The notes under the pieces were generated by a model. The model was not told the origin of the DNA. It was given only the letters and a program-made list of their open reading frames with translations, and ran no database searches. From the NCBI GenBank assembly GCA_947522735.1, contig CANNTZ010000020.1, positions 1 through 35,137 on the forward strand: DNA of 35,137 bases. The letters run 5' to 3'. This DNA comes from an uncultured Oscillospiraceae bacterium (GTDB lineage: Bacteria; Bacillota; Clostridia; Oscillospirales; Ruminococcaceae). Positions 15,257 to 22,789 of this stretch are shown piece by piece (the first letter of the stretch is position 1; the number at the start of each line of letters is the position of its first letter). Made by a program: the position numbers and the translations under genes.

Positions 15257-16519
15257 TCAGCCTGCGTAGTAATAGTCGAAATTCAACTGCGCCATGGAAT
15301 ATGGGGCGTCGTAGCCGTTTTCGATATTCGCAAGGTAATCGTTGTAGCCGTTGGGCACGGGGAGCGTCTGTGTTCCGGCGATATCGTCCCATTTTTCGCC
15401 GTAGGGCTTCATATAGACGACAAATTCAATGGCGTCGCCGGAGAGATCGGTGTAGGTGCCGGAGAGCAGCGCGTAGTTGTCGCCGAACGACTGGGAGAGG
15501 ATGGCGTGCGCGCTGTCGCTGTCGCCGAGCGAACCGTTAAACAGCGAGCCGTCCTTGATTGAGAAGGAGTATTCGTCGGCGGAGCCGGTTGCGGAGAGAT
15601 ACGGCAGCTCCGAGCCCTCGATATAGGAGGCGAACACGGCCTCGCCGTAGTTATCGACATAGATGAGGGTGTAGGCGTCGTATAGAGAGTTTATGTAGTC
15701 CGCATACTTGCCGGTGCCGGAGCTTACGCACAGCACGCCGTACCACACGCCGTTCCATCGCTGTGCGGCGGCGGAGGTCCAACTGTCGGAGTTGGTGTCG
15801 ATGTTTTTATAGGCGGTGTAGCTGACTGCCGGGGGCTCGGCGTCGGAGCGCTGGAACACCATGACGGTGTAGTCCACCGTTAGGGTGATCTCGTCGCCGT
15901 CGCGGGTATAGGAAATCTTTTCGCCGCTCGCGTCGATGAGGTATCCGTCCTCCCATGTGAGCGGCTCTACGCTGTCAAAGCAAAAGGTTCCGGTGCCGTC
16001 CTCGTTCAGGAGGATGTATATCGAGGTCGGATCCATGCCCGCCGCTCTAAAGTCATCGGCGGTGTAGGTGGTTTCGCCCTCTGTCATCGACTTCATGGTG
16101 TAGTAGCCGGCGTCGCCGCCCTTCTTTCCGCCGATGAACCTCGGCAGCAACAGAACCGCCGCCGTGACGATACCGCCGACGAGCGCCAGCGCCACAATGA
16201 CGATTACTATGATGAGCGCGACGGGAGTCTTTTTCTTTGCCGCGGGGACAGGTTGAACCGGTCTTACGGGCTGCACGGGCTGCACGGGCTGCGCCGGCTG
16301 CACGGGCTGAACCGGTCTTACGGGCTGAGCGGGCTGAGCGGGTTGAGCGGGCTGAGCGGGCTGAGCGGGCTGAGCGGGTTGTGCGGAAGCCGCGGGTCTC
16401 GCATATTGCGCGGGCTGTTGTGCGGGAGCGGGCTCAGGCTGATCGACCTTTGTGCCGCAATTGTCGCAAAAGAGCGTTCCCGGCTCGAGCTTGTTGCCGC
16501 AGTTGCTGCAAAATGCCAT
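15257..16519 (-). CDS. Zinc-ribbon, Pro/Gln-repeat, single-pass membrane protein with GYNDYL motif
   Basis: A 420-residue protein in four parts: an N-terminal zinc ribbon (Cys 4, 7, 18, 21, as CSNCG and CDNCG), a low-complexity linker of PAQ/PVQ/PVR triplets (about 47-92), one transmembrane helix (about 99-126, LIIVIVIVALALVGGIVTA), and a large extracellular region. The outer part has two beta-rich domains: DPTSIYILLNEDGTGTF with DGDEITLTVDYTVMVF, and QRWNGVWYGVLCV running to the C-terminal YGEKWDD, PNGYNDYLANI. The zinc ribbon would be inside the cell. This design is frequent in Clostridia, where zinc-ribbon membrane proteins carry variable outer domains, but its role is unknown. Start ATG 16519 with AGGAGG nine bases upstream; promoter at 16571-16598. 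Confidence 0.83.
   Translation of the reverse strand: MAFCSNCGNKLEPGTLFCDNCGTKVDQPEPAPAQQPAQYARPAASAQPAQPAQPAQPAQPAQPAQPVRPVQPVQPAQPVQPVQPVRPVQPVPAAKKKTPVALIIVIVIVALALVGGIVTAAVLLLPRFIGGKKGGDAGYYTMKSMTEGETTYTADDFRAAGMDPTSIYILLNEDGTGTFCFDSVEPLTWEDGYLIDASGEKISYTRDGDEITLTVDYTVMVFQRSDAEPPAVSYTAYKNIDTNSDSWTSAAAQRWNGVWYGVLCVSSGTGKYADYINSLYDAYTLIYVDNYGEAVFASYIEGSELPYLSATGSADEYSFSIKDGSLFNGSLGDSDSAHAILSQSFGDNYALLSGTYTDLSGDAIEFVVYMKPYGEKWDDIAGTQTLPVPNGYNDYLANIENGYDAPYSMAQLNFDYYYAG
16244..16390 (-). repeat. Nine-base triplet-codon repeat encoding the PAQ/PVQ linker
   Basis: The linker of the zinc-ribbon membrane protein is coded by near-identical 9-base units (GGGCTGAGC on the + strand at about 16321-16380, then GGCTGCACG variants). 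The unit is a multiple of three, so slippage would change linker length without breaking the frame. Confidence 0.85.
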
Positions 16520-16570
16520 TATAAAATCCTCCTCAGATAAGATGTGGGAATTACGGTTACTATATGAATT

Positions 16571-16598
16571 ATTTTAGCACGGAAATGTGAATAAACAA
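16571..16598 (-). promoter_or_regulatory. Promoter of the zinc-ribbon membrane protein operon
   Basis: On the minus strand TTGTTT (16598-16593), 16-base spacer and TAAAAT (16576-16571), giving a leader of about 45 bases. Confidence 0.5.
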
Positions 16599-16781
16599 TT
16601 AAATATGGCTGCGGTCATGAAAAATTTATTTGCAAAACGACGGACGGCAAACCGCCATTTACATTATAGCACGAAAGCCATATATATACATCTGCCAAAA
16701 GACATATCCGACGGCGCTTCAACGAGTGAACGAAAGAAGCAGATAGCACATAAAATCGAAAAAGAATTTGCTGTAGGGTAT

Positions 16782-16809
16782 TTGCAAAGCGGAGGTTTTG
16801 TGATACAAT
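16782..16809 (+). promoter_or_regulatory. Promoter of the small protein-aminotransferase-trpS operon
   Basis: TTGCAA (16782-16787), 16-base spacer and TACAAT (16804-16809) with an extended TGA before the -10. Transcription would start near 16816, so an open frame extending upstream to 16587 is not translated from this transcript. Confidence 0.65.
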
Positions 16810-16862
16810 GTAATGTATCGATGAAGAAAACGCTTTTTGATTTTGATAACGGAGGCGACGAT

Positions 16863-17177
16863 ATGGCGAATCATTACAAGCTGACCTGCGACAAGACCGA
16901 GATAAACGCGGTTTATTCCGACAAAAAGGGGAATTTCTCAAGAATATCGCTCACATATGACAAGGTTGTCAGCATCAGCTTCGACAGATGCGAGGAGCGC
17001 AGGCTCTTCAAGAGTGTCCCGTCCGAAAAGATTACGCTGCGCGTGCGCGGGATGCTTGAGCCGATAGAGTATTACAAGCTGAAGGAGGGCGCGAATTTTG
17101 AGTCCTACAAGCGCGATTTCGAGAGATTTGCGCACGACAACCGCATAACCTTCTATAACAATCTCGACAAGGAGTAA
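16863..17177 (+). CDS. Small protein of unknown function (104 aa)
   Basis: A 104-residue soluble protein. It begins MANHYKLTCDKTEINAVYSD and alternates short beta strands (RISLTYDKVVSISFDRCEE, EKITLRVRGMLEPIEYYKL) with a closing helix (NFESYKRDFERFAHDN), an arrangement like a small PH-type domain. No signal peptide or membrane segment. The longer frame starts at 16587, but the ATG at 16863 has GGAGG seven bases upstream (16851-16855) and lies after the promoter, so I chose it. It is the first gene of an operon with an aminotransferase and trpS. I do not recognise a named family. Confidence 0.72.
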   Translation: MANHYKLTCDKTEINAVYSDKKGNFSRISLTYDKVVSISFDRCEERRLFKSVPSEKITLRVRGMLEPIEYYKLKEGANFESYKRDFERFAHDNRITFYNNLDKE

Positions 17178-17195
17178 TATAAAGGAGTAATATAT

Positions 17196-18380
17196 ATGAA
17201 TTACACGTTCTCCGACAGAGTGTCCAAGCTACAGCCGTCGGCGATAAGGGAAATACTGAAGGTCACGCAGGATCCGTCTGTAATCTCCTTTGCGGCTGGC
17301 AATCCTGCGCCCGAGGCGTTCCCGGTCGACATGGTGCGCGAGATTGTGAACGACATCATGCGCGACGAGCCGATCACGGCGCTACAGTATTCCATAACCG
17401 AGGGCTATACTCCGCTGAGGAGGCGTCTGGTCGAGCTGCTCGGACGCCGCTATAGCATAAACTGCACGCTGGACGAGGTCATAATCACCTCCGGCGGCCA
17501 GCAGACCAGCGAGCTTGCCTGCAAAGCCCTTGTCAACGAGGGAGACACCGTGATCTGCGAGGCGCCGAGCTTCATCGGCGTCATCAACGCCTTCAAGTCC
17601 TACAACGTCAATCTTGTCGGCGTCGAGCTGGAGGAGGACGGCATAAACCTCGAAAAGCTGGAGCAGGCGATGAGGGAGAACAAAAACGTCCGGCTGCTCT
17701 ATGTCATCCCCAATTTTCAGAACCCGATGGGAATCACAACCAGTCCGGAAAAGCGCCGCGGTATCTACGAGCTTGCAAGGCGCTACGGCGTGATGATCCT
17801 TGAGGACAATCCCTACGGGGATCTACGCTTCGAGGGCGAGAGCGTGCCATCGATAAAGTCGATGGATGATGAGGGCATCGTTATCTACGCCGGAAGCTTT
17901 TCCAAGGTGCTCGCGCCGGGAATCCGTGTGGGCTACTCGGTTGCGCCGGAGCCTGTGATCCAGAAGATGACCGTCTGCAAGCAGGTGAGCGACGTACACA
18001 CCGCCATCCTTTCGCAGATGATCTGCGACGAGTTTCTGAAGAGGGTCGATTTCGACGCGCATCTTGAGCGTCTCGCCGGTATCTATCGCCACAAGTGCGG
18101 GCTGATGCTCTCGGAGCTTGACAAAAAGGTCGCTTCCGGCTTTAAATACACCCGTCCGCAGGGCGGTCTGTTCATCTGGATGACGCTGCCGGAGGGCGTG
18201 GACATGATGGACTTCTGCCGCAAATGCGCTGCGGAGAAGGTCGCCGTTGTGCCCGGCTCCGCCTTCATGGTCAGCGACGACGTTAAGACGCGTTCGGTTC
18301 GCCTCAACTTCTCGACCCCGACCGACGGGCAGATAGTAAAGGGCGTCGATATTATCGGGCGCATATCACGGCAGTATTGA
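17196..18380 (+). CDS. PLP-dependent aminotransferase, 2-aminoadipate/MocR-like class I fold
   Basis: A 394-residue cytoplasmic fold-type I aminotransferase. Key residues are seen: GNPAPEAFP near the N-terminus (35-43), YSITEGYTPLRRRL (65-78), SGGQQTSELACKAL (99-112) for phosphate binding, the PNFQNPMG substrate loop (172-179), Asp 204 in LEDNPYGDLRF (cofactor nitrogen), and Lys 237 in YAGSFSKVLAPGIRVGY (Schiff base). This pattern is that of the 2-aminoadipate aminotransferase (LysN)/kynurenine aminotransferase II group and of the catalytic half of MocR regulators; no HTH domain is present, so it is the enzyme form. Substrates are probably aromatic, branched-chain or aminoadipate-type amino acids. 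The site AAAGGAG is eight bases before the ATG. It lies between the 104-aa gene and trpS in one transcript, which is compatible with an aromatic amino acid role. Confidence 0.92.
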   Translation: MNYTFSDRVSKLQPSAIREILKVTQDPSVISFAAGNPAPEAFPVDMVREIVNDIMRDEPITALQYSITEGYTPLRRRLVELLGRRYSINCTLDEVIITSGGQQTSELACKALVNEGDTVICEAPSFIGVINAFKSYNVNLVGVELEEDGINLEKLEQAMRENKNVRLLYVIPNFQNPMGITTSPEKRRGIYELARRYGVMILEDNPYGDLRFEGESVPSIKSMDDEGIVIYAGSFSKVLAPGIRVGYSVAPEPVIQKMTVCKQVSDVHTAILSQMICDEFLKRVDFDAHLERLAGIYRHKCGLMLSELDKKVASGFKYTRPQGGLFIWMTLPEGVDMMDFCRKCAAEKVAVVPGSAFMVSDDVKTRSVRLNFSTPTDGQIVKGVDIIGRISRQY

Positions 18381-18410
18381 ATTGGGCGGAAGCCGAAAGG
18401 AGCAACAACA

Positions 18411-19424
18411 ATGGAAAACATCGAGACCGCAAGGCCGGAGCGACGGAAGATAAGCCTTTCCGGTATTCAGCCCACCGGCGTCATGACGCTGGGCAACTAC
18501 ATTGGCGCGGTGCGCAACTGGGTGCAGTTCCAGCGCGATTACGACTGTATATACATGATAGCAAACCTGCACGCGCTCACTGTCCGGCAGGATCCGGCTG
18601 CGCTGCGCAAGAGCACCATTGCCGCCTACGCGCTGATGCTCGCCTGCGGCGTTGACAATGAGAAGAGCATTGCCTTCGTGCAGAGCCAGGTGCCGTATCA
18701 CACCGAGCTCACGTGGATACTCGACTGCTACACCCAGTTCGGCGAGATGTCCCGCATGACCCAATTCAAGGACAAGGCGGCAAAGCACGCCGACAACATC
18801 AATGTAGGGCTTTTCACCTATCCGGTGCTGATGGCGACGGACATACTCATATATCAGTCCGACGTCGTGCCGGTCGGCGAGGATCAGAAGCAGCACGTCG
18901 AGATCACACGCGACATTGCCAGCCGCTTTAACGGCATTTACGGCAACGTTTTCACACTGCCGGAGCCGTATATTCCAAAAGAGGGCGCGCGCATCATGTC
19001 GCTTGCCGATCCAACCCGGAAGATGTCCAAGTCCGACGAGAACCCCAACGCCTTCATCGCGGTGCTTGATGACAAGGACACCGTTATCCGCAAGTTCAAG
19101 CGCGCTGTCACCGATTCCGAGGCGGAGATTGTATATCGCCCCGGCAAGGACGGCATAAACAATCTGCTGACCATCTACTCCGTTGTCACAGGAAGGACGA
19201 TCGCCGAGGTTGAGGCGGAGTTTGCGGGCAAGGGCTATGGAGACTTCAAGCTTGCCGTCGGAGAGGCGGTTGCCGATCATCTCGCTCCCGTTCGCGAGCG
19301 CTTTAACCGATACATGTCCGACAAGGCGTTCCTCGAAAACGCGATGAGGGACGGCGCCGAGCGTGCCTCCGCCATTGCGCGGCGCACCGTTGCCAAGGTC
19401 AACAAAAAAGTCGGCATTATCTGA
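18411..19424 (+). CDS. trpS: Tryptophan--tRNA ligase
   Basis: A 337-residue class I tryptophanyl-tRNA synthetase that charges tRNA-Trp with ATP, forming a dimer in the cytoplasm. Seen are SGIQPTGVMTLGNYIGAVRNW (17-37) holding the HIGH-equivalent TLGN, the tryptophan-binding region NLHALTV (52-58), LMATDILIYQSDVVPVGEDQ (140-159) and KMSKS at 204-208 in DPTRKMSKSDEN. Length is normal. AAGGAG lies upstream of the ATG, 30 bases after the aminotransferase stop. No T-box leader was found upstream, since the gene is internal to an operon. No terminator with a T-run follows directly; the transcript runs into the repeat element. Confidence 0.97.
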   Translation: MENIETARPERRKISLSGIQPTGVMTLGNYIGAVRNWVQFQRDYDCIYMIANLHALTVRQDPAALRKSTIAAYALMLACGVDNEKSIAFVQSQVPYHTELTWILDCYTQFGEMSRMTQFKDKAAKHADNINVGLFTYPVLMATDILIYQSDVVPVGEDQKQHVEITRDIASRFNGIYGNVFTLPEPYIPKEGARIMSLADPTRKMSKSDENPNAFIAVLDDKDTVIRKFKRAVTDSEAEIVYRPGKDGINNLLTIYSVVTGRTIAEVEAEFAGKGYGDFKLAVGEAVADHLAPVRERFNRYMSDKAFLENAMRDGAERASAIARRTVAKVNKKVGII

Positions 19425-19460
19425 CAGCCTCCGGGCGCCGGGCGCTGCCCGGTGATATAG

Positions 19461-19738
19461 CCGCGGATCGGTCGTCCTCACGCTTCGCGTTGCGGGGACC
19501 TTACGTTATTGAGTGCGCCGACTGGCTCGCGCGGAGGCGGGCAAGCGCCCGCAGGCATATCCGCGGATCGGTCGTCCTCACGCTTCGCGTTGCGGGGACC
19601 TTACGTTATCGAGTGCGCTGACTGGCTCGCGCGGAGGCGGGCAGCGCCCGCAGGCATATCCGCGGATCGGTCGTCCTCACGCTGCGCGTTGCGGGGACCT
19701 TACGTTATCAAGTGCGCTGACTGGTTCGCGCGGAGTTG
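19461..19738 (+). repeat. Tandem 100-bp direct repeat, about 2.8 copies
   Basis: Units begin at 19461, 19561 and 19660 (periods 100 and 99) with the core CCGCGGATCGGTCGTCCTCA. The first two differ at only a few positions; the third is cut short near 19738, where the sequence diverges. Confidence 0.93.
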
Positions 19739-19834
19739 GGTTGTTCTATCTTTTCTTATAGTTGACTTTTTCTTTCGCCTTTGGCGAGGATAAGCTGCGT
19801 TTTGGCGCTGACTTGCCCTCGTGCCGGGCGGGCA

Positions 19835-19862
19835 CTTACTTTCGTTTTGCGACGAAAGTAAG
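19835..19862. repeat. Hairpin ACTTTCGT/ACGAAAGT
   Basis: Perfect 11-bp inverted repeat (19835-19845 with 19852-19862) and a six-base loop inside the composite element. No T-run follows, so it is not a standard terminator. Confidence 0.85.
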
Positions 19863-19872
19863 CAAAGGCGCA

Positions 19873-19921
19873 CCAAAGAGAGAGGGGACACCCTTTCAGG
19901 CTGTTTCCCCTCTCTCTTTGG
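19873..19921. repeat. 16-bp perfect inverted repeat
   Basis: Arms 19873-19888 and 19906-19921 (CCAAAGAGAGAGGGGA and its reverse complement) with a 17-base loop, a strong hairpin in the middle of the composite element. It may act as a transcription barrier after trpS or be the structural core of the repeat. Confidence 0.88.
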
Positions 19922-20288
19922 AAACACTCACCTCTTCCGCTGAACGCGGAACGCCTCCGCGCTTTGCGCGGTGGCTTACGTTATCGATTGCGCTGACTTA
20001 TTCGCGCGGCGGCGGGCAATGCCCGCAGATATATCCGCGCCGGGCAATGCCCGGGGATATAGCCGCGGGCGAAACCGGCGCAAGCGACGGTTTCTCATGT
20101 TTACTGTTGCACAGCGTTAATCCCCGCGGCGCGAGCATACTTCTACCTTTCGCCGCGCGAACCGGTTAGCGCACTCAATAACGTAAGCGCCTTTGGCGCG
20201 ATCCGCGGCTATGCCAGCGGGCGCTGCCCGCCGGGCATTGCCCGGTATACATTATATTATGTGAGAAACGCAGAAAGGAGAGCATATC

Positions 20289-20843
20289 GTGAACGAGCAG
20301 ATAAAGAAAATAGCCGACAGGATAAGAGAGCTGCGCGATATTCTGGATATAACGCCGGAAGAGCTTGCGAGCCGGTTGGGGCTTAATCTCGACCTCTACC
20401 TCGACTATGAAAATGCCAGACAGGATATACCCATCGGTGTACTGTACGGCGTAGCCGGCCTGTTGGAGGTCGATCCGACCGAGCTTCTGACAGGCGAAGC
20501 CCCGCGCATGGCGGATTATACCATAGTCCGCGGCGAAAAGGGCGTATCGGTGGAGAGGTGCGAGGGTTACAAATTCTCGTCGTTGGCATTCAATTATATT
20601 GGACGCGAAATGGAGCCGATGATAGTGACTCTCGAGCCGGGGCCAAACCCGCCCGAACTCATAACGCACGGAGGACAGGAGTTCAACTACGTTCTCGACG
20701 GACCGCTGATGGTGGAGATCGACGGACGCAGCCACACTCTCAACACAGGCGACAGCATCTATTTCAACCCGTCAAAGCCGCACGGACAGCGTGCGATTGA
20801 CAAAACTGTGCGCTTCCTGACCGTGATAAACGAGAAGCTGTAA
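20289..20843 (+). CDS. HTH (XRE) transcriptional regulator with C-terminal cupin
   Basis: A 184-residue DNA-binding protein. Residues about 5-65 form an XRE/HTH_3 helix-turn-helix (IADRIRELRDILDITPEELA, then SRLGLNLDLYLDYENARQDIP), and about 100-180 a small cupin barrel (THGGQEFNYVLDGPLMVEIDGRSHTL, NTGDSIYFNPSKPHGQRA) with His and Glu in the usual metal/ligand positions. Such sensors bind a small carboxylic or metabolite ligand. The start is GTG 20289 with AAGGAG eight bases before. It lies 108 bases upstream of an acyl-CoA synthetase, the pair seen repeatedly in Clostridia, so it probably regulates that gene. Its promoter probably lies in the end of the repeat element, but no clear hexamer pair was found. 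Confidence 0.9.
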   Translation: MNEQIKKIADRIRELRDILDITPEELASRLGLNLDLYLDYENARQDIPIGVLYGVAGLLEVDPTELLTGEAPRMADYTIVRGEKGVSVERCEGYKFSSLAFNYIGREMEPMIVTLEPGPNPPELITHGGQEFNYVLDGPLMVEIDGRSHTLNTGDSIYFNPSKPHGQRAIDKTVRFLTVINEKL

Positions 20844-20951
20844 AACGCGGCGTGCAAGACTTGTCTGACCGGGAAGGCTCCCGAAGCATCGATGTTCAGA
20901 TACGTCCATGGCGCCGCAAATTATCAATACTCGTAAAGGACGTACACTGCA

Positions 20952-22622
20952 ATGCATCTTTTGAATAAATATTTACCCAGAACCGAATTTGAAAGCTATG
21001 ATGACCTCAAGAAAAACTACCGCGTGATTGTGCCGGAGGACTTCAATTTCGCCTACGATATCGTGGACGAGTGGGCGAGGCTCGACGAGAGCAAGTCGGC
21101 GCTTGTCTGGCGCGACGACAGCGGAGCCGAGAAGCGCTTCACTTTTCGCGACCTGATGCTGCTCAGCAACAGGGCCGCAAACCTCTTTCTCTCCAAGGGG
21201 ATAGCCAAGGGCGACAAGGTCATGCTCATCCTCAAGCAGCGCGTCGAGGTTTGGGTGTGTATGCTCGCGCTGCACAAGATCGGCGCGGTCGTCATCCCCG
21301 CCACCTACCAGCTCACGCCGAAGGACATCGTCTACCGCTGCGAGAGCGCACAGGTCAGGATGATAGTCGCCGTGGACGAGCCGGAGGTAACAAAGCACAT
21401 CGCCGCGTCGCTGGATGCCTGCACCACTCTGAGATACGTGGGCGTCGTCGGGGAGGATATACCGGATTGGGCCTACGACTTCCGCAGCGAGATCGAGCGG
21501 CATTCCGACAGGCTTGAACGCATTCCGAACAGGACGACCGACGACATGCTGATTTATTTCTCGTCCGGCACCACCGGAATGCCCAAAATGCTGCTGCACG
21601 ATTATTCCTATCCGCTCGGCCACATTGTCACCGCCAAATATTGGCAATGCGTCGAGGACGGCGGGCTGCACCTGACCGCCTCCGACTCCGGCTGGGCAAA
21701 GTTTGGCTGGGGCAAGATCTACGGACAATGGATCTGCGGCGCGGTCATCGCGGCATATGACAACGAGAAATTCAACGCCCGTCACATGCTCGAAACCATC
21801 CGGGATCTGCACCTCGCCACCTTCTGCGCGCCGCCGACAATCTACCGCTTCCTCATCCGCGAGGAGGACGTAGAGAGCTACGGGCTGGAGAGGATACACC
21901 ATTTCTGCACCGCGGGTGAGCCGCTCAATCCGGACATAATCGAGCGACTGCGCGTGTTGACCGGCCATGAGATCTACGAGGGCTTCGGCCAGTCCGAGTC
22001 AACCGTGCTCATTGCGAACTTCCCGTGGATGAAGGTCAAGCCCGGTGCGATGGGCAAGCCGTCGCCGGGCTACGATATCGACATAGTGGACGAGGATGGG
22101 CACCGCTGCGAGGACGGCATAGTTGGGCGCGTCGTCGTCCGCGATGTCGACAAATATCACCCGCCGGGACTCATACGGGAATATTACCGCGACAGCGCCG
22201 CCAACGAAAAGGCGTTTCACGGCGGCTTCTATGACACCGGAGATACCGCGTGGCGCGACTCCGAGGGCTATTTCTGGTACGTCGGGCGCAGCGACGACGT
22301 CATCAAGTGCTCCGGCTACCGCATCGGCCCATTCGAGGTCGAGAATGCGCTGCACACACACGCCGCGGTGCTCGAGTGCGCCGTGACCGCGGCGCCGGAT
22401 CCGATACGCGGCCAGGTCGTCAAGGCGACGATAGTGCTTGCGCCGGGCTGCGAGCCGTCCGACGAGCTGAAGAAGGATATTCAGAACCACGTCAAGCGCG
22501 TGACCGCGCCATATAAGTATCCCCGCATCGTAGAGTTCGTCTCCGAGCTGCCAAAGACGAGCAGCGGCAAGATACGCCGCGTCGAAATACGCGCCCGTGA
22601 CAACGCGAACGGACAACAATAA
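20952..22622 (+). CDS. Acyl-CoA synthetase (AMP-forming), medium-chain/aryl type
   Basis: A 556-residue adenylate-forming enzyme that activates a carboxylic acid to its acyl-CoA via acyl-AMP. Motifs are seen in order: the A3 loop SSGTTGMPKM (204-213), A5-like GFGQSES, the A7 block GFYDTGDTAWRD, the A8 hinge YVGRSDDVIKCSGYRIGPFEVE, and the C-terminal catalytic Lys 540 in PKTSSGKIRR. The overall text, with HLTASDSGWAKFGWGKIYGQW and FCAPPTIYRF, fits the AcsM/medium-chain acyl-CoA ligase subgroup. The substrate is likely a medium-chain or aromatic acid. AAAGGA lies 12 bases before the ATG. The HTH-cupin regulator precedes it and a terminator follows, so the pair forms a unit. Full length, no missing motif. 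Confidence 0.94.
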   Translation: MHLLNKYLPRTEFESYDDLKKNYRVIVPEDFNFAYDIVDEWARLDESKSALVWRDDSGAEKRFTFRDLMLLSNRAANLFLSKGIAKGDKVMLILKQRVEVWVCMLALHKIGAVVIPATYQLTPKDIVYRCESAQVRMIVAVDEPEVTKHIAASLDACTTLRYVGVVGEDIPDWAYDFRSEIERHSDRLERIPNRTTDDMLIYFSSGTTGMPKMLLHDYSYPLGHIVTAKYWQCVEDGGLHLTASDSGWAKFGWGKIYGQWICGAVIAAYDNEKFNARHMLETIRDLHLATFCAPPTIYRFLIREEDVESYGLERIHHFCTAGEPLNPDIIERLRVLTGHEIYEGFGQSESTVLIANFPWMKVKPGAMGKPSPGYDIDIVDEDGHRCEDGIVGRVVVRDVDKYHPPGLIREYYRDSAANEKAFHGGFYDTGDTAWRDSEGYFWYVGRSDDVIKCSGYRIGPFEVENALHTHAAVLECAVTAAPDPIRGQVVKATIVLAPGCEPSDELKKDIQNHVKRVTAPYKYPRIVEFVSELPKTSSGKIRRVEIRARDNANGQQ

Positions 22623-22630
22623 GCCTGATA

Positions 22631-22656
22631 AAAAGGACGGTACGCCGTCCTTTTTT
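22631..22656 (+). terminator. Terminator after the acyl-CoA synthetase
   Basis: Stem 22631-22641 with 22646-22656 (GGACGG/CCGTCC core), four-base loop, T-run 22652-22656. The A/T ends make it work on either strand. Confidence 0.88.
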
Positions 22657-22722
22657 GCTGCGTTATAGTAAAAATATTTTATTAAAACAATGTTTACACT
22701 ATCGACATAACCATTCTCTCTC

Positions 22723-22740
22723 TATGAATTATAATTCATA
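22723..22740. promoter_or_regulatory. 18-bp perfect palindrome upstream of the YitT gene
   Basis: TATGAATTATAATTCATA is an exact palindrome 49 bases before the start codon. Its centre holds TATAAT, so it may overlap the -10 and act as an operator; no good -35 was found at the right distance. Half-site composition is like Fur/PerR-type boxes, but it does not match the PerR consensus exactly. Confidence 0.5.
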
Positions 22741-22789
22741 AACGGTCGCCAAGGGTATCGATAAAGACGGATATATTGGAGAGAAAACG

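Larger units (their letters stand above)
19437..20250. repeat. Composite non-coding repeat element
   Basis: About 810 bases with no real gene, built from repeats. It has three tandem copies of a 100-bp unit, two long hairpins, a diverged further copy at about 19975-20065 and an inverted end piece. The 18-bp sequence TTACGTTATTGAGTGCGC (19501-19518) returns as an exact reverse complement at 20169-20186, and the GATCCGCGG and GGGC(A)GCGCCCGC blocks also return inverted at 20200-20230. Small GC palindromes of the type CCGGGCANTGCCCGG recur at about 20040-20054 and 20232-20246. Open frames inside are shadows of the repeats. It resembles interspersed non-autonomous repeat elements of GC-rich Clostridia, but no transposase or clear target-site duplication is seen. 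Confidence 0.8.

Noticed and set aside
16587..16862. Upstream extension of the 104-aa protein frame
   Set aside because: A good promoter lies inside it and the ATG at 16863 has a well-placed GGAGG, so the extension is probably not translated.
19461..19738. Tandem repeats as a CRISPR array
   Set aside because: The whole 100-bp unit is repeated without variable spacers, and no cas genes are present.
19509..20169. Arg/Ala-rich open frames inside the repeat element
   Set aside because: They follow the tandem DNA repeat, lack ribosome sites and end with it; they are products of the repeat structure.
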